Assembly: GCA_903832295.1 (NCBI GenBank) | Contig: CAILAZ010000101.1 | Span: 1-50,724, forward strand | Length of the DNA stretch: 50,724 nucleotides | Origin: an uncultured Acidobacteriota bacterium | GTDB lineage: Bacteria; Acidobacteriota; Terriglobia; Terriglobales; Acidobacteriaceae | Reading direction: 5' to 3' | In this document: positions 9,122 through 18,646 of the stretch, piece by piece | Position numbering within the stretch: position 1 is the first letter of the stretch | Layout: each line of letters begins with the position of its first letter | Position numbers and translations under genes: made by a program | The notes under the pieces: generated by a model | What the model saw: only the letters and a program-made list of their open reading frames with translations | Databases searched by the model: none | Told to the model about the DNA's origin: nothing

Positions 9122-9129
9122 GACTGCCC

Positions 9130-10377
9130 CTAACTGACTCGCGCGCGCTCAGCTACTGAGTTTGCGCTCTGCTGAGATCGGGCGACGCGGCGATAGACTT
9201 CACTCGTTCTCTTCGCGTTGGCATCCCAGGTAAGATTCGCTTTGGCAAAGCGTTCAGCGAAGGAAATTCTTTGTTCGATCTGTTCTGCCCCACCAGAAAG
9301 AGTCTCTGAGATCGCGTACGCGAGCGCGGTAGGGTCATTCGGAGGCACAAGTAAACCAGATCGGCCATCTTCAATGATTTCCGGGATTCCACCGACACGG
9401 CTGGCAACAATTGGAACGCGGCAGAGCATTGCCTCAGGGATGATGGTTGGCAGACCCTCACCATGGCTCGGGAGGATGAGACAGTCTGCCGCTGAAAGCC
9501 ACGCCGGAATTGTTGCGTACGGCTGAGCACCCACGAAACGCACGTACTCTGATGCGCCTAGCTGCCGCGCCAGCGCCTCCAGCGACCCAAGTTGATCTCC
9601 GCGCCCTACAAGATAGAGGATTGGTTTCACATTGCGCTGTTGCAGTAGCAGGGAGAATGCGCGAAGAAGCACATCCACTCCCTTGATGGGAAGCAAGCTA
9701 CCTACAAACAAAAGCACAGGGGAAGACGAATGGATACCGAGGCGGTTACGGGCCTCACTCTTATCCATTGAATGGAAATGTGAATGGTCAGCACCGTTGT
9801 GAATGACCTCGATCTGGCCTGTGGCCGGCTCCAGCAACCTGGCTTGCGCGGCGATCTCACTGCTGACAGCGATGTGCTGCGAAACGTGACGCAACGCCCA
9901 TCGGGTGGCCCGGGCGACCTCTCTGCGCTCGCGTGGGTAATCGCGGACGTCGGATCCGTGCATTGTTGTGACAACCGGCACACCGTATTCCCGGGAGAGC
10001 AAGGCTGCGGCGTAGCCACCCGGGAGCACCGTGTGAGCATGGATTACATCCGGACGCTGCAGCTTGATGCGAGAGGCGAGGTGCTTTCGCAGAGACAAGT
10101 AGAACAACCATCCGTAGTGGGGGAAGAAACGTCCGCCCGGCGCCAGGACCCGCGGATACTCGACCGCGATCTCGTCGAATGACGCTCGCTGGGGAACCGT
10201 CATGCATTGGCGGACGCGGGAAAGAAAGCTCAGCAAGCGCGGGGCAAGCGGTGTGGGGCAGATCACAGAGACATTGACGCCGAGTTTGCGGAGAGCTTTG
10301 ACCTGCTCAAGCACGAAGATTCCGGAGTAAGGCTCGGCGGGTGTTGGGAAGAGATCGGAAAGAACGAGTACATCCAT
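9130..10377 (-). CDS. Glycosyltransferase family 4
   Basis: 415 aa from ATG 10377, chosen because the protein then begins MDVLVLSDLFPTPAEPYSG, the usual first strand of the fold, and avoids overlapping the upstream gene. A TTG seven codons earlier (10398) is possible and would overlap by 16 bases. GT-B fold: N-terminal acceptor domain with IHAHTVLPGGYAA and MHGSDVRDY; C-terminal donor domain with LLFVGSLLPIKGVDVLL, then the EX7E-type region SHGEGLPTIIPEAMLCRVPI and VGGIPEIIEDGRSGLLV. Adds one sugar of the repeat unit on the cytoplasmic face. Donor and linkage cannot be predicted. The neighbours are the polymerase gene and the 2-epimerase gene. Confidence 0.9.
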   Translation of the reverse strand: MDVLVLSDLFPTPAEPYSGIFVLEQVKALRKLGVNVSVICPTPLAPRLLSFLSRVRQCMTVPQRASFDEIAVEYPRVLAPGGRFFPHYGWLFYLSLRKHLASRIKLQRPDVIHAHTVLPGGYAAALLSREYGVPVVTTMHGSDVRDYPRERREVARATRWALRHVSQHIAVSSEIAAQARLLEPATGQIEVIHNGADHSHFHSMDKSEARNRLGIHSSSPVLLFVGSLLPIKGVDVLLRAFSLLLQQRNVKPILYLVGRGDQLGSLEALARQLGASEYVRFVGAQPYATIPAWLSAADCLILPSHGEGLPTIIPEAMLCRVPIVASRVGGIPEIIEDGRSGLLVPPNDPTALAYAISETLSGGAEQIEQRISFAERFAKANLTWDANAKRTSEVYRRVARSQQSANSVAERARVS

Positions 10378-10382
10378 CGTGG

Positions 10383-11756
10383 TCACACGGTGGTCCAAGG
10401 GCGTAGCCGTTCGGAGTGGAGTACGGGAGTTCTAAAGAGCTTTTGCGCATTCTCGGCATTGTGAAGCCTGACCGTGGCGGCAAGAAGCATCCAGGTGAGC
10501 CAAAACGATTTCCGCCAGAGGATATCAAGCGACATACCATCCACCAGCATTGCCCAGCAAGCTGCTTCGAGCGGGATAATCCAATCGAACTGCCTGGACG
10601 CCTTCAGCGCAAGATGAGCATCACGGAGCTGTGAACCGAAAGCGAGCAGGAGAAGCGTGATGCCGAGAATGCCGAGTTCGACGGAGACACCAAGGTAGAT
10701 GTTATGGGGTGCCCGGTAGTATCCCCAGTACGTGGGCGCATAGCCGGCATAGCGCTGATAGATTACGGGGAAGTTGTCGAGTCCGGCACCGTAGAGGAAG
10801 TTGTCTTTCAGAGCGTATAGCCCGGCGGTCCAGATGTCGAACCTGCCGGCTCCGCGCCCGGCGATTGAGTGCTGGAGCCGCGCGAAAAAGATACCTGGAA
10901 GCAACAAGAGAAGTGACGAAGCCAGCGCTACGGGGATCACGATGCGGCGATTTGCTCTCATGCGGACCAGGTAAACCACGATGATTGTCCCAAGGGCGAT
11001 GAGTGCACCACGCGACATGGTCATGAACACTGAATACAGGATTACCGCCAGCGCCGTGCCAACTACGATTCGGACCCATGTGTGCTGAAAGGCCAGCAGC
11101 ATGCCAAAGGAGAGTGAAATTGCAAGTAACATCAGGTTTGCAAATTGATTCGGGTCTGTCACGCTGGAAGAAAAAACCAAACTGATTCGCCCAATTCCGT
11201 CAGGAGCATTGCGCAGGGCGTAAACGGAGGAGAGGAATGCGCCAGAAATTGTGCAGGCAAACACTCCCAGGAGTTCGCGCCGAGTAAAGCAGAATGCAGT
11301 TGCCGCTAGATAAAGAGCGAGCAGCGGCAAAGCGGTATGCATGCGGTCATGGATGACGCCCTCATCCGTCGCCCAGAGAATACTGACGCCACCCAGCACG
11401 ACGAACAGTGTCCAATAGAGTGCCGCTCTCGGGGGAATGCGCAGGCGATCTGTTGCCAGTCCGATGGGCGGCAGGACCGCGAGAGCCAGAATCCCTGCGA
11501 AGAATGTGAGAGAGGAACCGCTCTCTCCTGCAGCCCCAAGGAGCGAGATCGAGTCCCAGGGGATGACAAAGCCGAGCCCCCCCAACGCAATCTCAACCGG
11601 AAACCACACTAGCAGAGGCGTTGCTGCAAACAGCGACACAATGAACCACTGGCCCGATCCGATAGCCAAGCCAAGCAGCACTCCTGCAAGCGGAAGCGTG
11701 ACCCAAATGAGCCGGTTCAGCCCTGAGGGCCTAACATTGCTGAAGGAGAACGCCAC
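10383..11756 (-). CDS. O-antigen ligase/polymerase family membrane protein (Wzy-like)
   Basis: 457 aa, hydrophobic throughout with about ten or more membrane segments. Contains the family landmarks SRGALIALG (about two thirds along) and the periplasmic-loop motif RAPHNIYLGVSVELGILG of the Wzy_C/O-antigen ligase superfamily. In a locus with a Wzx-type flippase and a Wzc-type co-polymerase, the most likely role is periplasmic polymerisation of lipid-linked repeat units. WaaL-type ligases share the fold, so ligase activity is the alternative. It lies 3 bases after the glycosyltransferase at 11760 and 5 bases before the next start. Confidence 0.85.
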   Translation of the reverse strand: MAFSFSNVRPSGLNRLIWVTLPLAGVLLGLAIGSGQWFIVSLFAATPLLVWFPVEIALGGLGFVIPWDSISLLGAAGESGSSLTFFAGILALAVLPPIGLATDRLRIPPRAALYWTLFVVLGGVSILWATDEGVIHDRMHTALPLLALYLAATAFCFTRRELLGVFACTISGAFLSSVYALRNAPDGIGRISLVFSSSVTDPNQFANLMLLAISLSFGMLLAFQHTWVRIVVGTALAVILYSVFMTMSRGALIALGTIIVVYLVRMRANRRIVIPVALASSLLLLLPGIFFARLQHSIAGRGAGRFDIWTAGLYALKDNFLYGAGLDNFPVIYQRYAGYAPTYWGYYRAPHNIYLGVSVELGILGITLLLLAFGSQLRDAHLALKASRQFDWIIPLEAACWAMLVDGMSLDILWRKSFWLTWMLLAATVRLHNAENAQKLFRTPVLHSERLRPWTTV

Positions 11757-11759
11757 CCG

Positions 11760-13112
11760 TCACCCGGCCTTCGCCATACTTGCCGGGGCAACGTCGGCTT
11801 GCGTCCTGCAGGCGAGTTGATTCAACAGTACCGAGAACTCTTCCGCCATCCGGTATTGCGAGTACGCCGAGATCTCCTCGGCTTTCCCGGCGTAAGTCAC
11901 CCCGCCGGTAGTTCTCCATTCTCTGATGCGCTCAAGCAGCCAGCCAGAGAGTTCTTCGTCACTGCCGGGATGAACGCCAGCCTGTGTTTTCCGCAGGAGT
12001 TCTGTCAGTACGCCTGGATCTCCACCGATGTGGAGAATTGGCCTTCCACTCGCGAGGTACTCGAATATCTTGCCCGTGTACACTCCGGCGCTGTCTGCGC
12101 CGTTCCAACCAACGGAGAGCAGAACGTGCGCTCGTCGCTGGCGAGCGATCGCAACGCGTCGCGGCACGACGCCTTCAAAGCTCACAATCTCACCAATCCC
12201 CAGTCGGCTTGCTGTGTGAACCACCCACGTTTCCGGCGGACCGTAAAAACGGAGGCGTATCTCTCCGAGTTGCAACAACGATCGCCGTTTCAATTCGGCG
12301 ATCGCACGCAGGAGAGGTGACGGATCGCGTTTGCCTTCGTATAACTGGCCTGCATAGACGATGGTGAATTCGGATTCCGGTTGTGGCTGAGGCAGAGCAA
12401 AGTCCTCCGGATCAAATCCATTAAGGATTGTATCCACCCTCTTGCGTGGATACCCATGCCGGAGGGTTGCGGCAAGCGGCTCTGAGACGGTCACCAGTGA
12501 ATCGGCATGCTGAAGGATACGGCGCTCGATCCAGCGTTCCAGCGGACGCAGAAAAGCCGGATTGGGATTGTTAGAGTTCTGCACCCACAGGTCACGAAAG
12601 TCTGCAATCCACGAGCATTGAAACTCCCGTTTCGCGACCGCTCCGATGGCGTGAGCGCTAATCGGGTGCGCGGTGGACAGAACCGCATCGAACGTATGCG
12701 TGCGGCGCAACTCCGAAAGTCGCAGCCTGGCGGGAGATATCCATCCTCTCTTTTCATCTGGGAACGTGAGGAGGGACTTTGCAGCCTGCAGCATCCGAGT
12801 CAGCTTGTCCGGTGCTGCGACGGTTGACTCCCTGCGAGTTCCGAGCTGCGCCTGAAGGCCGCCTTCCGGACGAAGACCGATGCGGCGCTTCCACTCGCCA
12901 ATCACATCTCGGTATCCGGTTTCGACGACATGCGGAGCGTCAAGCCTCAGTGGATGCTCAGGTGTGAGCACAGTTACATTCCAGCCGAACTCGCCGAGGT
13001 ATTTTGCCAGTCCGCGAGCTCGCATTGCTCCAATCGCATCACTGGGGGGAAAGTGGAAGGTGATGAGCAACAGGTCGCGCATTCCGTTCTTACCGTGAGT
13101 TCGCTCGGCCAC
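11760..13112 (-). CDS. Glycosyltransferase (GT4-type, GT-B fold)
   Basis: 450 aa from GTG 13112; ATG 13082 (MRDLLLITFHFPPSD) is an alternative start that matches the usual N-terminus better, though neither has a strong ribosome site. N-terminal half: FHFPPSDAIGAMRARGLAKY, the opening typical of WbuB/GT4-like enzymes, then DAVLSTAHPISAHAIG and WIADFRDLW. C-terminal half: FTIVYAGQLYEGKRDPSPLL, followed by a donor-site segment YTGKIFEYLASGRPILHIGG, where the second conserved Glu (KIFEYLASG) fits this family. Cytoplasmic or membrane-peripheral assembly of the repeat unit is inferred. It lies between the flippase and polymerase genes with gaps of 6 and 3 bases. Confidence 0.87.
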   Translation of the reverse strand: MAERTHGKNGMRDLLLITFHFPPSDAIGAMRARGLAKYLGEFGWNVTVLTPEHPLRLDAPHVVETGYRDVIGEWKRRIGLRPEGGLQAQLGTRRESTVAAPDKLTRMLQAAKSLLTFPDEKRGWISPARLRLSELRRTHTFDAVLSTAHPISAHAIGAVAKREFQCSWIADFRDLWVQNSNNPNPAFLRPLERWIERRILQHADSLVTVSEPLAATLRHGYPRKRVDTILNGFDPEDFALPQPQPESEFTIVYAGQLYEGKRDPSPLLRAIAELKRRSLLQLGEIRLRFYGPPETWVVHTASRLGIGEIVSFEGVVPRRVAIARQRRAHVLLSVGWNGADSAGVYTGKIFEYLASGRPILHIGGDPGVLTELLRKTQAGVHPGSDEELSGWLLERIREWRTTGGVTYAGKAEEISAYSQYRMAEEFSVLLNQLACRTQADVAPASMAKAG

Positions 13113-13118
13113 TTTCTC

Positions 13119-14663
13119 TCAACTCTGGTTCCGTGTGCAAGGTGTACCCGGTGCGAACCTTGCCCCGATCAGGGAGAACAGGCGACGTGCCTGAGGGTCG
13201 CGTCTGGCGAGCCGTCCGTAGTGCACCGCAGTAAGCAGTGCGGCGGCGATCAGAACCACAAAACGCGAAGTGTGCGACGCTTTCAACGCGAGTATCAGAA
13301 GTCCGGAGGGGACAAATTCGAGGAGGTTGCTTCCGAACACAGGCAAGAGGCCTTTGACTTTAGCCCCGCTGACTCTTATGGCCAGAATGCAATAGTAGCC
13401 GTAGGTGAGCACACCTGTGATCGAAAACAGCGCGAGTGCCAGTTCCACGCTGTGCAGCACTCCTCCGGCGACGAGCGAACCAAGTCTGGTGGTAAAGATC
13501 AGCACCTGCACTCGGAGGTCTAATGCGAGCTTTTCGGTGACGGTGAATATCACACTCAGAGGCGAAGAGACAAACCACACGCACACCCAGGGGCTCAATA
13601 TTTGGGCATACAAACCTGCATCTGCCCACTTTGCCCCGAGAAGTACAACAAATACATCTCGGCCAACCAGACCCAGCATTAGAGATGGGAACATGCTCAA
13701 CGCAACCAGGTAGTGGAATGCACTTTCTACCGAAACGTGAAGTGTGCCTTGTTGGTTAGCTTCGGCTGCGCGCTGCAGGAACACCCGGCCAATGCTAATA
13801 CCGATGAGATTCATGGGTACCCGAAGTAGCCGGTTACCTAACGAGAATTGACCCACTACTCCCGTAGAGAAAAACGCCGCCAAGAGAAATGCCGGCAACT
13901 GCCAGGAGATCACATTGAGGATCGTTGATAGCGTGCCAAGTTTTGCAAAACTGCTGTAGCGTGTCATGGCCGCCCGGATCGATGCGATCCTTATGAAGGG
14001 CACTAAGCGGCCAAGTCCAGATTTCCAGGCGAGAATACCCAAGTAGAGTGAGTTGCACACACTGCCGAGCACAACCGAGAACACCAGCACTCTAGAACTC
14101 AGATGGCCTGTGAGGCCTGCGACCAACTGAAAGACGGTCGCAATGAGGGTCATGCTGAATTGTGCCAGAGTAATTCCGCTGAACCGCTTCTTACGGGTGC
14201 ACCAGTTTGTGAAGACGAGGGTAGCACCGTATGATGCAATCGCAATGGGGAGCAGCCAGAACGACTCTACAAGCGCGGGCGCCTTCAGCCACGCCAGTAT
14301 CTGCCTTTCGCCAAGCCAGAACAGAGGGACAGCAAGTGCGCTGATGCTGGCTGCCACTCCGAGACTCAGGGCCACAGCCTGGGCTGCGTCTGAATCCAGT
14401 TCCGGCAGCAAAATGGAGTTTTCAAACCGAAGGCACGCGACAATTCCGGCAATTCCGAGCAACGATCCAAATAGCGCGGCGACGCCAAAGGCATCCGGTG
14501 CAAACAGGCGCGCAATGATCGGAGCGGAGATGCTGCTGAGGATTTGAGCAGCGGTTGTGCCTGTGGCCACTTTCAGCACGTCGGCAGCGAAACTGCTTTT
14601 ACCTTCAAGTTTTGGAGCAATGGATCCTGGCTTCGATGATATTCGAGCGGTATTTGCGTGCAT
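13119..14663 (-). CDS. wzx: Lipid-linked oligosaccharide flippase (Wzx family)
   Basis: 514 aa, strongly hydrophobic with roughly 12-14 membrane segments, matching the polysaccharide-synthesis (MATE-like) transporter family. The first ~30 residues are cytoplasmic and polar; the first helix pair includes TAAQILSSISAPIIARLFAP, a typical Wzx opening, and GVVGQFSLGNRLLRVPMNL in the middle is a classic helix-7/8 region. It moves undecaprenyl-diphosphate-linked repeat units to the periplasm. Its presence with a Wzy-like polymerase and a Wzc-type kinase defines the locus as Wzx/Wzy-dependent. It is separated from its neighbours by 5-6 bases on both sides. Confidence 0.9.
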   Translation of the reverse strand: MHANTARISSKPGSIAPKLEGKSSFAADVLKVATGTTAAQILSSISAPIIARLFAPDAFGVAALFGSLLGIAGIVACLRFENSILLPELDSDAAQAVALSLGVAASISALAVPLFWLGERQILAWLKAPALVESFWLLPIAIASYGATLVFTNWCTRKKRFSGITLAQFSMTLIATVFQLVAGLTGHLSSRVLVFSVVLGSVCNSLYLGILAWKSGLGRLVPFIRIASIRAAMTRYSSFAKLGTLSTILNVISWQLPAFLLAAFFSTGVVGQFSLGNRLLRVPMNLIGISIGRVFLQRAAEANQQGTLHVSVESAFHYLVALSMFPSLMLGLVGRDVFVVLLGAKWADAGLYAQILSPWVCVWFVSSPLSVIFTVTEKLALDLRVQVLIFTTRLGSLVAGGVLHSVELALALFSITGVLTYGYYCILAIRVSGAKVKGLLPVFGSNLLEFVPSGLLILALKASHTSRFVVLIAAALLTAVHYGRLARRDPQARRLFSLIGARFAPGTPCTRNQS

Positions 14664-14668
14664 ACGGG

Positions 14669-15805
14669 TCAGGCAACCGCCGCAAGTTGATCATAGAGAG
14701 CAACGAGCTTTTCCGCCTCGTGCTCCCAGGCGAAGCGACTGGCCACTGCCGCCCGGCCGCGCTCTCCCATTTCCTGCGCCGTCGCAGGATCTTCGAGGAG
14801 CTTTTGAATCGCGGCTGCAATCTCGCATGGACGCAGAGGATTGACCAGGTAGCCGCACCTGCATTCTCCAATTAACTCTCGCCAAAAAGGGAAATCTGAA
14901 GCCACGATGGGCAATCCCGCCGCCATGTATTCGAAGAGCTTCAGCGGTTGCGACTCCAGGAAGTTGGCGTTAGGTCTTAACACAACGGCACCCACGCGCG
15001 ACTGTGACATTAATCGCCCGACTCCTTCACGACTCTGCCAGCCGTGGAGCTGAACCGTCGGCCACGCGGGATGCTGTCTGAGTTCAGCCTCTAATTCTGG
15101 AGGCTCGAATCTACCTGCAATTGACAACTTTGCGTGCAGCGAAGCTGGCAACAACAACATGGAATCGAGGAGTTCCCACATGCCTCGCACGTCACTGACG
15201 ACTCCTACATACAGGATTGTTGCAGGACGTTGCCAATGAGGGACACCTCTCACCGCTGAGAGGTCTTCCAAGGGAAAATTCTGTACTGCTATGGTCTTTC
15301 GTAGAGGGAAAGTGCGGGCAATACTGGGTGTCGCGGCGACGATTGCATCCACAGACTTGCCTGCGACCCACCCGATGAATCGAGCGCCCAGTTCCACCGC
15401 AGGCCGAACTCTCCGGGGAATCCATCCCTTTTCGTGGAGGGTCAAGGGAAGATCTTCGTGCACATCGTACAGCACACGCTTGCCGTGGAGTTTCAGCATG
15501 AGGCCTGCGGGAATCAATTCAGGATCGTGGAGATGGTAGATACATGCGTCTTCTTCCAGCGCTGCGCGGTACACCTGGAGAACATCCCCTGTCATACGCC
15601 CCAAGCGCGACTTTGCAGGCCAGAAGGTGCGTACTCGCACTCCCTCCACCACTGTTCTATCTGCCAATTCGTCACGTCCATAGGGTGCAATCAACACCAC
15701 GTCATAACCGGCGTCAACCAGCGCACGACACTGGCGATGAAATATTCTGGGATCAAGAGCTCCATGGACGGAAGTGCACTGCACGACTTTAAAACCTTTT
15801 CGCAT
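14669..15805 (-). CDS. Glycosyltransferase family 4
   Basis: 378 aa from ATG 15805, chosen because AAGG lies 5 bases upstream and the first strand follows at once (MRKGFKVVQCTSVHGALD). Starts at 15841 and 15910 are open; the latter would overlap the upstream gene by 46 bases. Landmarks: HRQCRALVDAGYDVVLIAPY, IYHLHDPELIPAGLML (the HDPEL motif of this GT4 subgroup), VLYDVHEDLP, then LYVGVVSDVRGMWELL and the donor-site segment QPLKLFEYMAAGLPIVASDF with the conserved E-x7-E spacing partly kept. The HDPEL/DVHED pair is typical of enzymes in exopolysaccharide loci. The substrate is unknown. Confidence 0.9.
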   Translation of the reverse strand: MRKGFKVVQCTSVHGALDPRIFHRQCRALVDAGYDVVLIAPYGRDELADRTVVEGVRVRTFWPAKSRLGRMTGDVLQVYRAALEEDACIYHLHDPELIPAGLMLKLHGKRVLYDVHEDLPLTLHEKGWIPRRVRPAVELGARFIGWVAGKSVDAIVAATPSIARTFPLRKTIAVQNFPLEDLSAVRGVPHWQRPATILYVGVVSDVRGMWELLDSMLLLPASLHAKLSIAGRFEPPELEAELRQHPAWPTVQLHGWQSREGVGRLMSQSRVGAVVLRPNANFLESQPLKLFEYMAAGLPIVASDFPFWRELIGECRCGYLVNPLRPCEIAAAIQKLLEDPATAQEMGERGRAAVASRFAWEHEAEKLVALYDQLAAVA

Positions 15806-15864
15806 TCGGGCCTTCACGCTCTCTGGATCGGCACTTCGCATACGCCTCTCACTCCGCCGCACGA

Positions 15865-16809
15865 CTACCGTTGGAAGTACCGGCCGAGAGAAAGCCTCTC
15901 GCGGAGCCACCGATTTTCCATCACTGCAAGCTCTTCCCTGCTGATGTTACTGTCTGTATGTTGCTCCCGCAGGCGGTCCAGCAAGGTGCATACCGGAACG
16001 AACCACCCATCTTTAGATGCCAGACGGGTCATCAATCTTCGAAACACCGGATCCAACTTCCCGTCACGGACAAAGCCAGACGCAAAATGGGTGTACATGA
16101 TGCACACACCCGACTCAGCCTCGAGACGATCCTGATTGGGGTCTGAGATCATCCGGCAAAACTGCTGAACATCTCCACCGTCAGAGCTGCTGAACCAATG
16201 GTTCACGAATGGCTTAGTCGAATCGTGATAAGGCAGCGTCTTATGGACTCGATCCAAGTTGATTTCTCGGAAGACGAAGTTTCGCACATAGGAGACACGC
16301 TCTCTACAGAGATCTCCCCAAAAGAACGGTGAAGCGGGATCGTGCCCTGCAAAACGCCCGGCATAGCGAAAGTGAGTTCCAAGGGAATAAGCGACCTGCC
16401 TTGTGAAACTACTGAATCGGTACGCACCCCAGTAGATATTCTCCCTGTTATCAAGGTGATTTGTGTGCGTACGCGGATACTCGCCAACCAACTCGCGGAA
16501 TTGAGATAACCCTCGGTCCATCCGCTCGCGGGGGCAATCGCCATTTTGCATGTTGTGTGACGCAATCTCGAATCCGTAGTTCTTCAGCTCGAGAATGAAG
16601 TTGAGATAGTCGCTGTCTTGCAGTGTTGACGCCGCATATCTCCTGCCAGGGTCGGTATTAAGCGCCCACACCGACTTGGTGCTTCTAATTCCGAGGTCTG
16701 CCAGGAAATCATAGACCGGACGAACCAAATCAACTGTGGAGGAATCCGTATCATCGAAAATGGTGAAGGCAAACCTCTTGTTTCCGGGAAAGCGGGAGGA
16801 ACTTTGCAT
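15865..16809 (-). CDS. Divergent polysaccharide deacetylase-like (NodB fold) protein
   Basis: 314 aa, no signal peptide seen. Near the N-terminus RFAFTIFDDTD matches the NodB motif 1 (TFDD with the catalytic and metal-binding Asp). The second motif normally reads S-H-x-x-x-H, but here it is EIASHNMQNG: the first His is kept and the second is replaced. Later THTNHLDNRENIYWG and VCIMYTHFASGF (with a His) fit the strand layout of the fold. It may therefore use a different metal ligand or have lost deacetylation. Cytoplasmic location and position between an amidotransferase and a GT4 suggest action on sugar nucleotides, lipid-linked units or the polymer; a de-N-acetylase role is a guess from fold. 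Gap of 13 bases to the upstream gene. Confidence 0.65.
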   Translation of the reverse strand: MQSSSRFPGNKRFAFTIFDDTDSSTVDLVRPVYDFLADLGIRSTKSVWALNTDPGRRYAASTLQDSDYLNFILELKNYGFEIASHNMQNGDCPRERMDRGLSQFRELVGEYPRTHTNHLDNRENIYWGAYRFSSFTRQVAYSLGTHFRYAGRFAGHDPASPFFWGDLCRERVSYVRNFVFREINLDRVHKTLPYHDSTKPFVNHWFSSSDGGDVQQFCRMISDPNQDRLEAESGVCIMYTHFASGFVRDGKLDPVFRRLMTRLASKDGWFVPVCTLLDRLREQHTDSNISREELAVMENRWLRERLSLGRYFQR

Positions 16810-16822
16810 ATATCCCCGACAA

Positions 16823-18646
16823 CTAACTCAGAAATTGACGTGCCCACATTTCAGCGATGAATACACGGGCTATCTCTGAAGATGAGACCGCGCGACGTGC
16901 ACAAAAAGCCTTGTACTGTTCGAGAAAGAGCCCATCGTCTAGAATTCCCAACTCCGAGAGACGACTACGCCGGAAATAACCCTCTACCACACGCCTCAGT
17001 TCGCCCCGTAGCCATAATTCCTCCGGAACCAGGAATCCCTGCTTATCGCGCCGCCAGCGAACTTCGTCGGGAAGTTCAGTGATGGACTTTCGCAGGATGT
17101 ACTTTGTCCATCCATGGTGAAGTTTGAGTTCCGTCGGAAGATTCACGGCGAGGGCAACAAGGCGGTGATCGAGAAATGGATGGCGCACCTCCAAAGAGTG
17201 GGCAGCAGAATTCCGATCTTCGTAGTGCGTGAGGGCCGGTACAGAGAACTGTGCGATGTCGAGCATTTGCCTTGACCTCAGATCGGCACACTCCCAAATC
17301 GCAATATTCGAGTTCTTGGTTCGAAAAATTTTTGGGGCACGCCGACGCAGAAACGGGGAATACCTTCTCGCATCGCCAACGGTGAATTGCCGGGTGATCG
17401 TCCGTTGCAGAACCGCGGACGCGAGTTGTTGCCCAGCCCTGATCAGTTGACCTGCGTTTATCAGGTTCTTCAGGTGAAAATAGAAGAACTTGAGGTATCC
17501 AAGGAGAATTTCGTCTCCACCTTGGCCACTCAGCAGAACTGTAGCGTCGCCATTCCGCTTGATAGCTTCGAACAATCGAAACTGCGCAAAAGCCGAGAAA
17601 CCGGCCACAGGTTCGTCGCTGTGGTGCAGCACCCGATGCATATCTTCAAGAATCTGGCCGTGCTTAAACACGATCTTCGTGTTCTTGATGTCCTTGGCTG
17701 CAATCAGTTCGATATAGCGGCGCTCATCGTAACGTGGGTCATCCGCGATCACGGAATAGGTTTCGAGATTGGCGAACCCCTTGGCAAGAACGGCGATTGC
17801 GGACGAATCAAGCCCGCCGCTGAGCAGCACTCCTACCTTTACGTCACTGCGCAACCGCAGGCGCACACTGTCAATCAGGATCGACCTGAATTCATCCATC
17901 ACATCGCCAGTACTGGCCGCCGATGGTTCCGGGATCTTCCAATACACTTGTTCCGCAATCTTTCCGGATTGCAGACAAATGCTCAACCAGGTTGATGCCT
18001 TCACCCGGCGAATCCCTTCGAAGAAGGTCTCTTCCGAGTGGTCGAGCAGCGCCTGGCTCAAGAAGGCCATCATCACGGGAGTGTTGAGCACTCTTTTTGA
18101 TAGCAAGGGAATCAGCTGCTTAATCTCGCTCGCGAAATAGACCTGATCACCGCAGTGCAAAATGTGCAGCGGTTTGATAGAGAACCGATCCCGACTGAGA
18201 ATCAGCTTTCGCTTTGGGAGATCCAGGATTGCAAAAGCCCACATTCCATTGAAGAGTTCGAAGCCCTTCTCCCCATACTGCTCGTAAACTGCGAGGATTA
18301 CCTCCGTATCGGTTCCACTCCGGAAGCGGTATCCATATTCCTGCTCCAAGCTTCGTCGAAGCTCGAGGTAGTTGAATATCTCTCCGTTATACACAATCCA
18401 TCGGCCGCGACCGTTGGTCATGGGCATGTGGCCAAGGGCCGAGAGATCGATGATGGATAGCCGCCTGCTTCCGAGGAATGCGTCAAATTTCTCGGTCCCG
18501 ACTGCCCCGGTTCCAACACTCCAGGTCTGGCTTCCTCCGTCATCTGGTCCGCGGTAACGAACCAAGTCGGTGAGCTGTTGAAACTTCTTCCGATCCGCGT
18601 TATCGAACGTCCCCGAGAGACGCACTGCACCAAATATCCCGCACAT
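16823..18646 (-). CDS. Asparagine synthase-like glutamine amidotransferase (copy 2)
   Basis: 607 aa. Class II glutaminase with Cys2 (MCGIFGAVRL), RYRGPDDGG, SIIDLSALGHMPM and YNGEIFNYLELR; synthetase half with PP-loop SGGLDSSA near residue 275 and GQGGDEILLGY. All expected catalytic motifs are intact. It is clearly different from copy 1 at 6024-7949, so the two probably act on different carboxylates. Its start codon directly abuts the stop of the ATP-grasp gene (18647), which suggests translational coupling and a shared job. In comparable exopolysaccharide loci this family is annotated as exosortase-associated amidotransferase; uronic-acid amidation is inferred, not shown. Confidence 0.9.
   Translation of the reverse strand: MCGIFGAVRLSGTFDNADRKKFQQLTDLVRYRGPDDGGSQTWSVGTGAVGTEKFDAFLGSRRLSIIDLSALGHMPMTNGRGRWIVYNGEIFNYLELRRSLEQEYGYRFRSGTDTEVILAVYEQYGEKGFELFNGMWAFAILDLPKRKLILSRDRFSIKPLHILHCGDQVYFASEIKQLIPLLSKRVLNTPVMMAFLSQALLDHSEETFFEGIRRVKASTWLSICLQSGKIAEQVYWKIPEPSAASTGDVMDEFRSILIDSVRLRLRSDVKVGVLLSGGLDSSAIAVLAKGFANLETYSVIADDPRYDERRYIELIAAKDIKNTKIVFKHGQILEDMHRVLHHSDEPVAGFSAFAQFRLFEAIKRNGDATVLLSGQGGDEILLGYLKFFYFHLKNLINAGQLIRAGQQLASAVLQRTITRQFTVGDARRYSPFLRRRAPKIFRTKNSNIAIWECADLRSRQMLDIAQFSVPALTHYEDRNSAAHSLEVRHPFLDHRLVALAVNLPTELKLHHGWTKYILRKSITELPDEVRWRRDKQGFLVPEELWLRGELRRVVEGYFRRSRLSELGILDDGLFLEQYKAFCARRAVSSSEIARVFIAEMWARQFLS

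Noticed and set aside
10383..11756. WaaL-type O-antigen ligase role
   Set aside because: The superfamily cannot be split by eye; the presence of Wzx and a Wzc-type kinase makes a Wzy role more likely.
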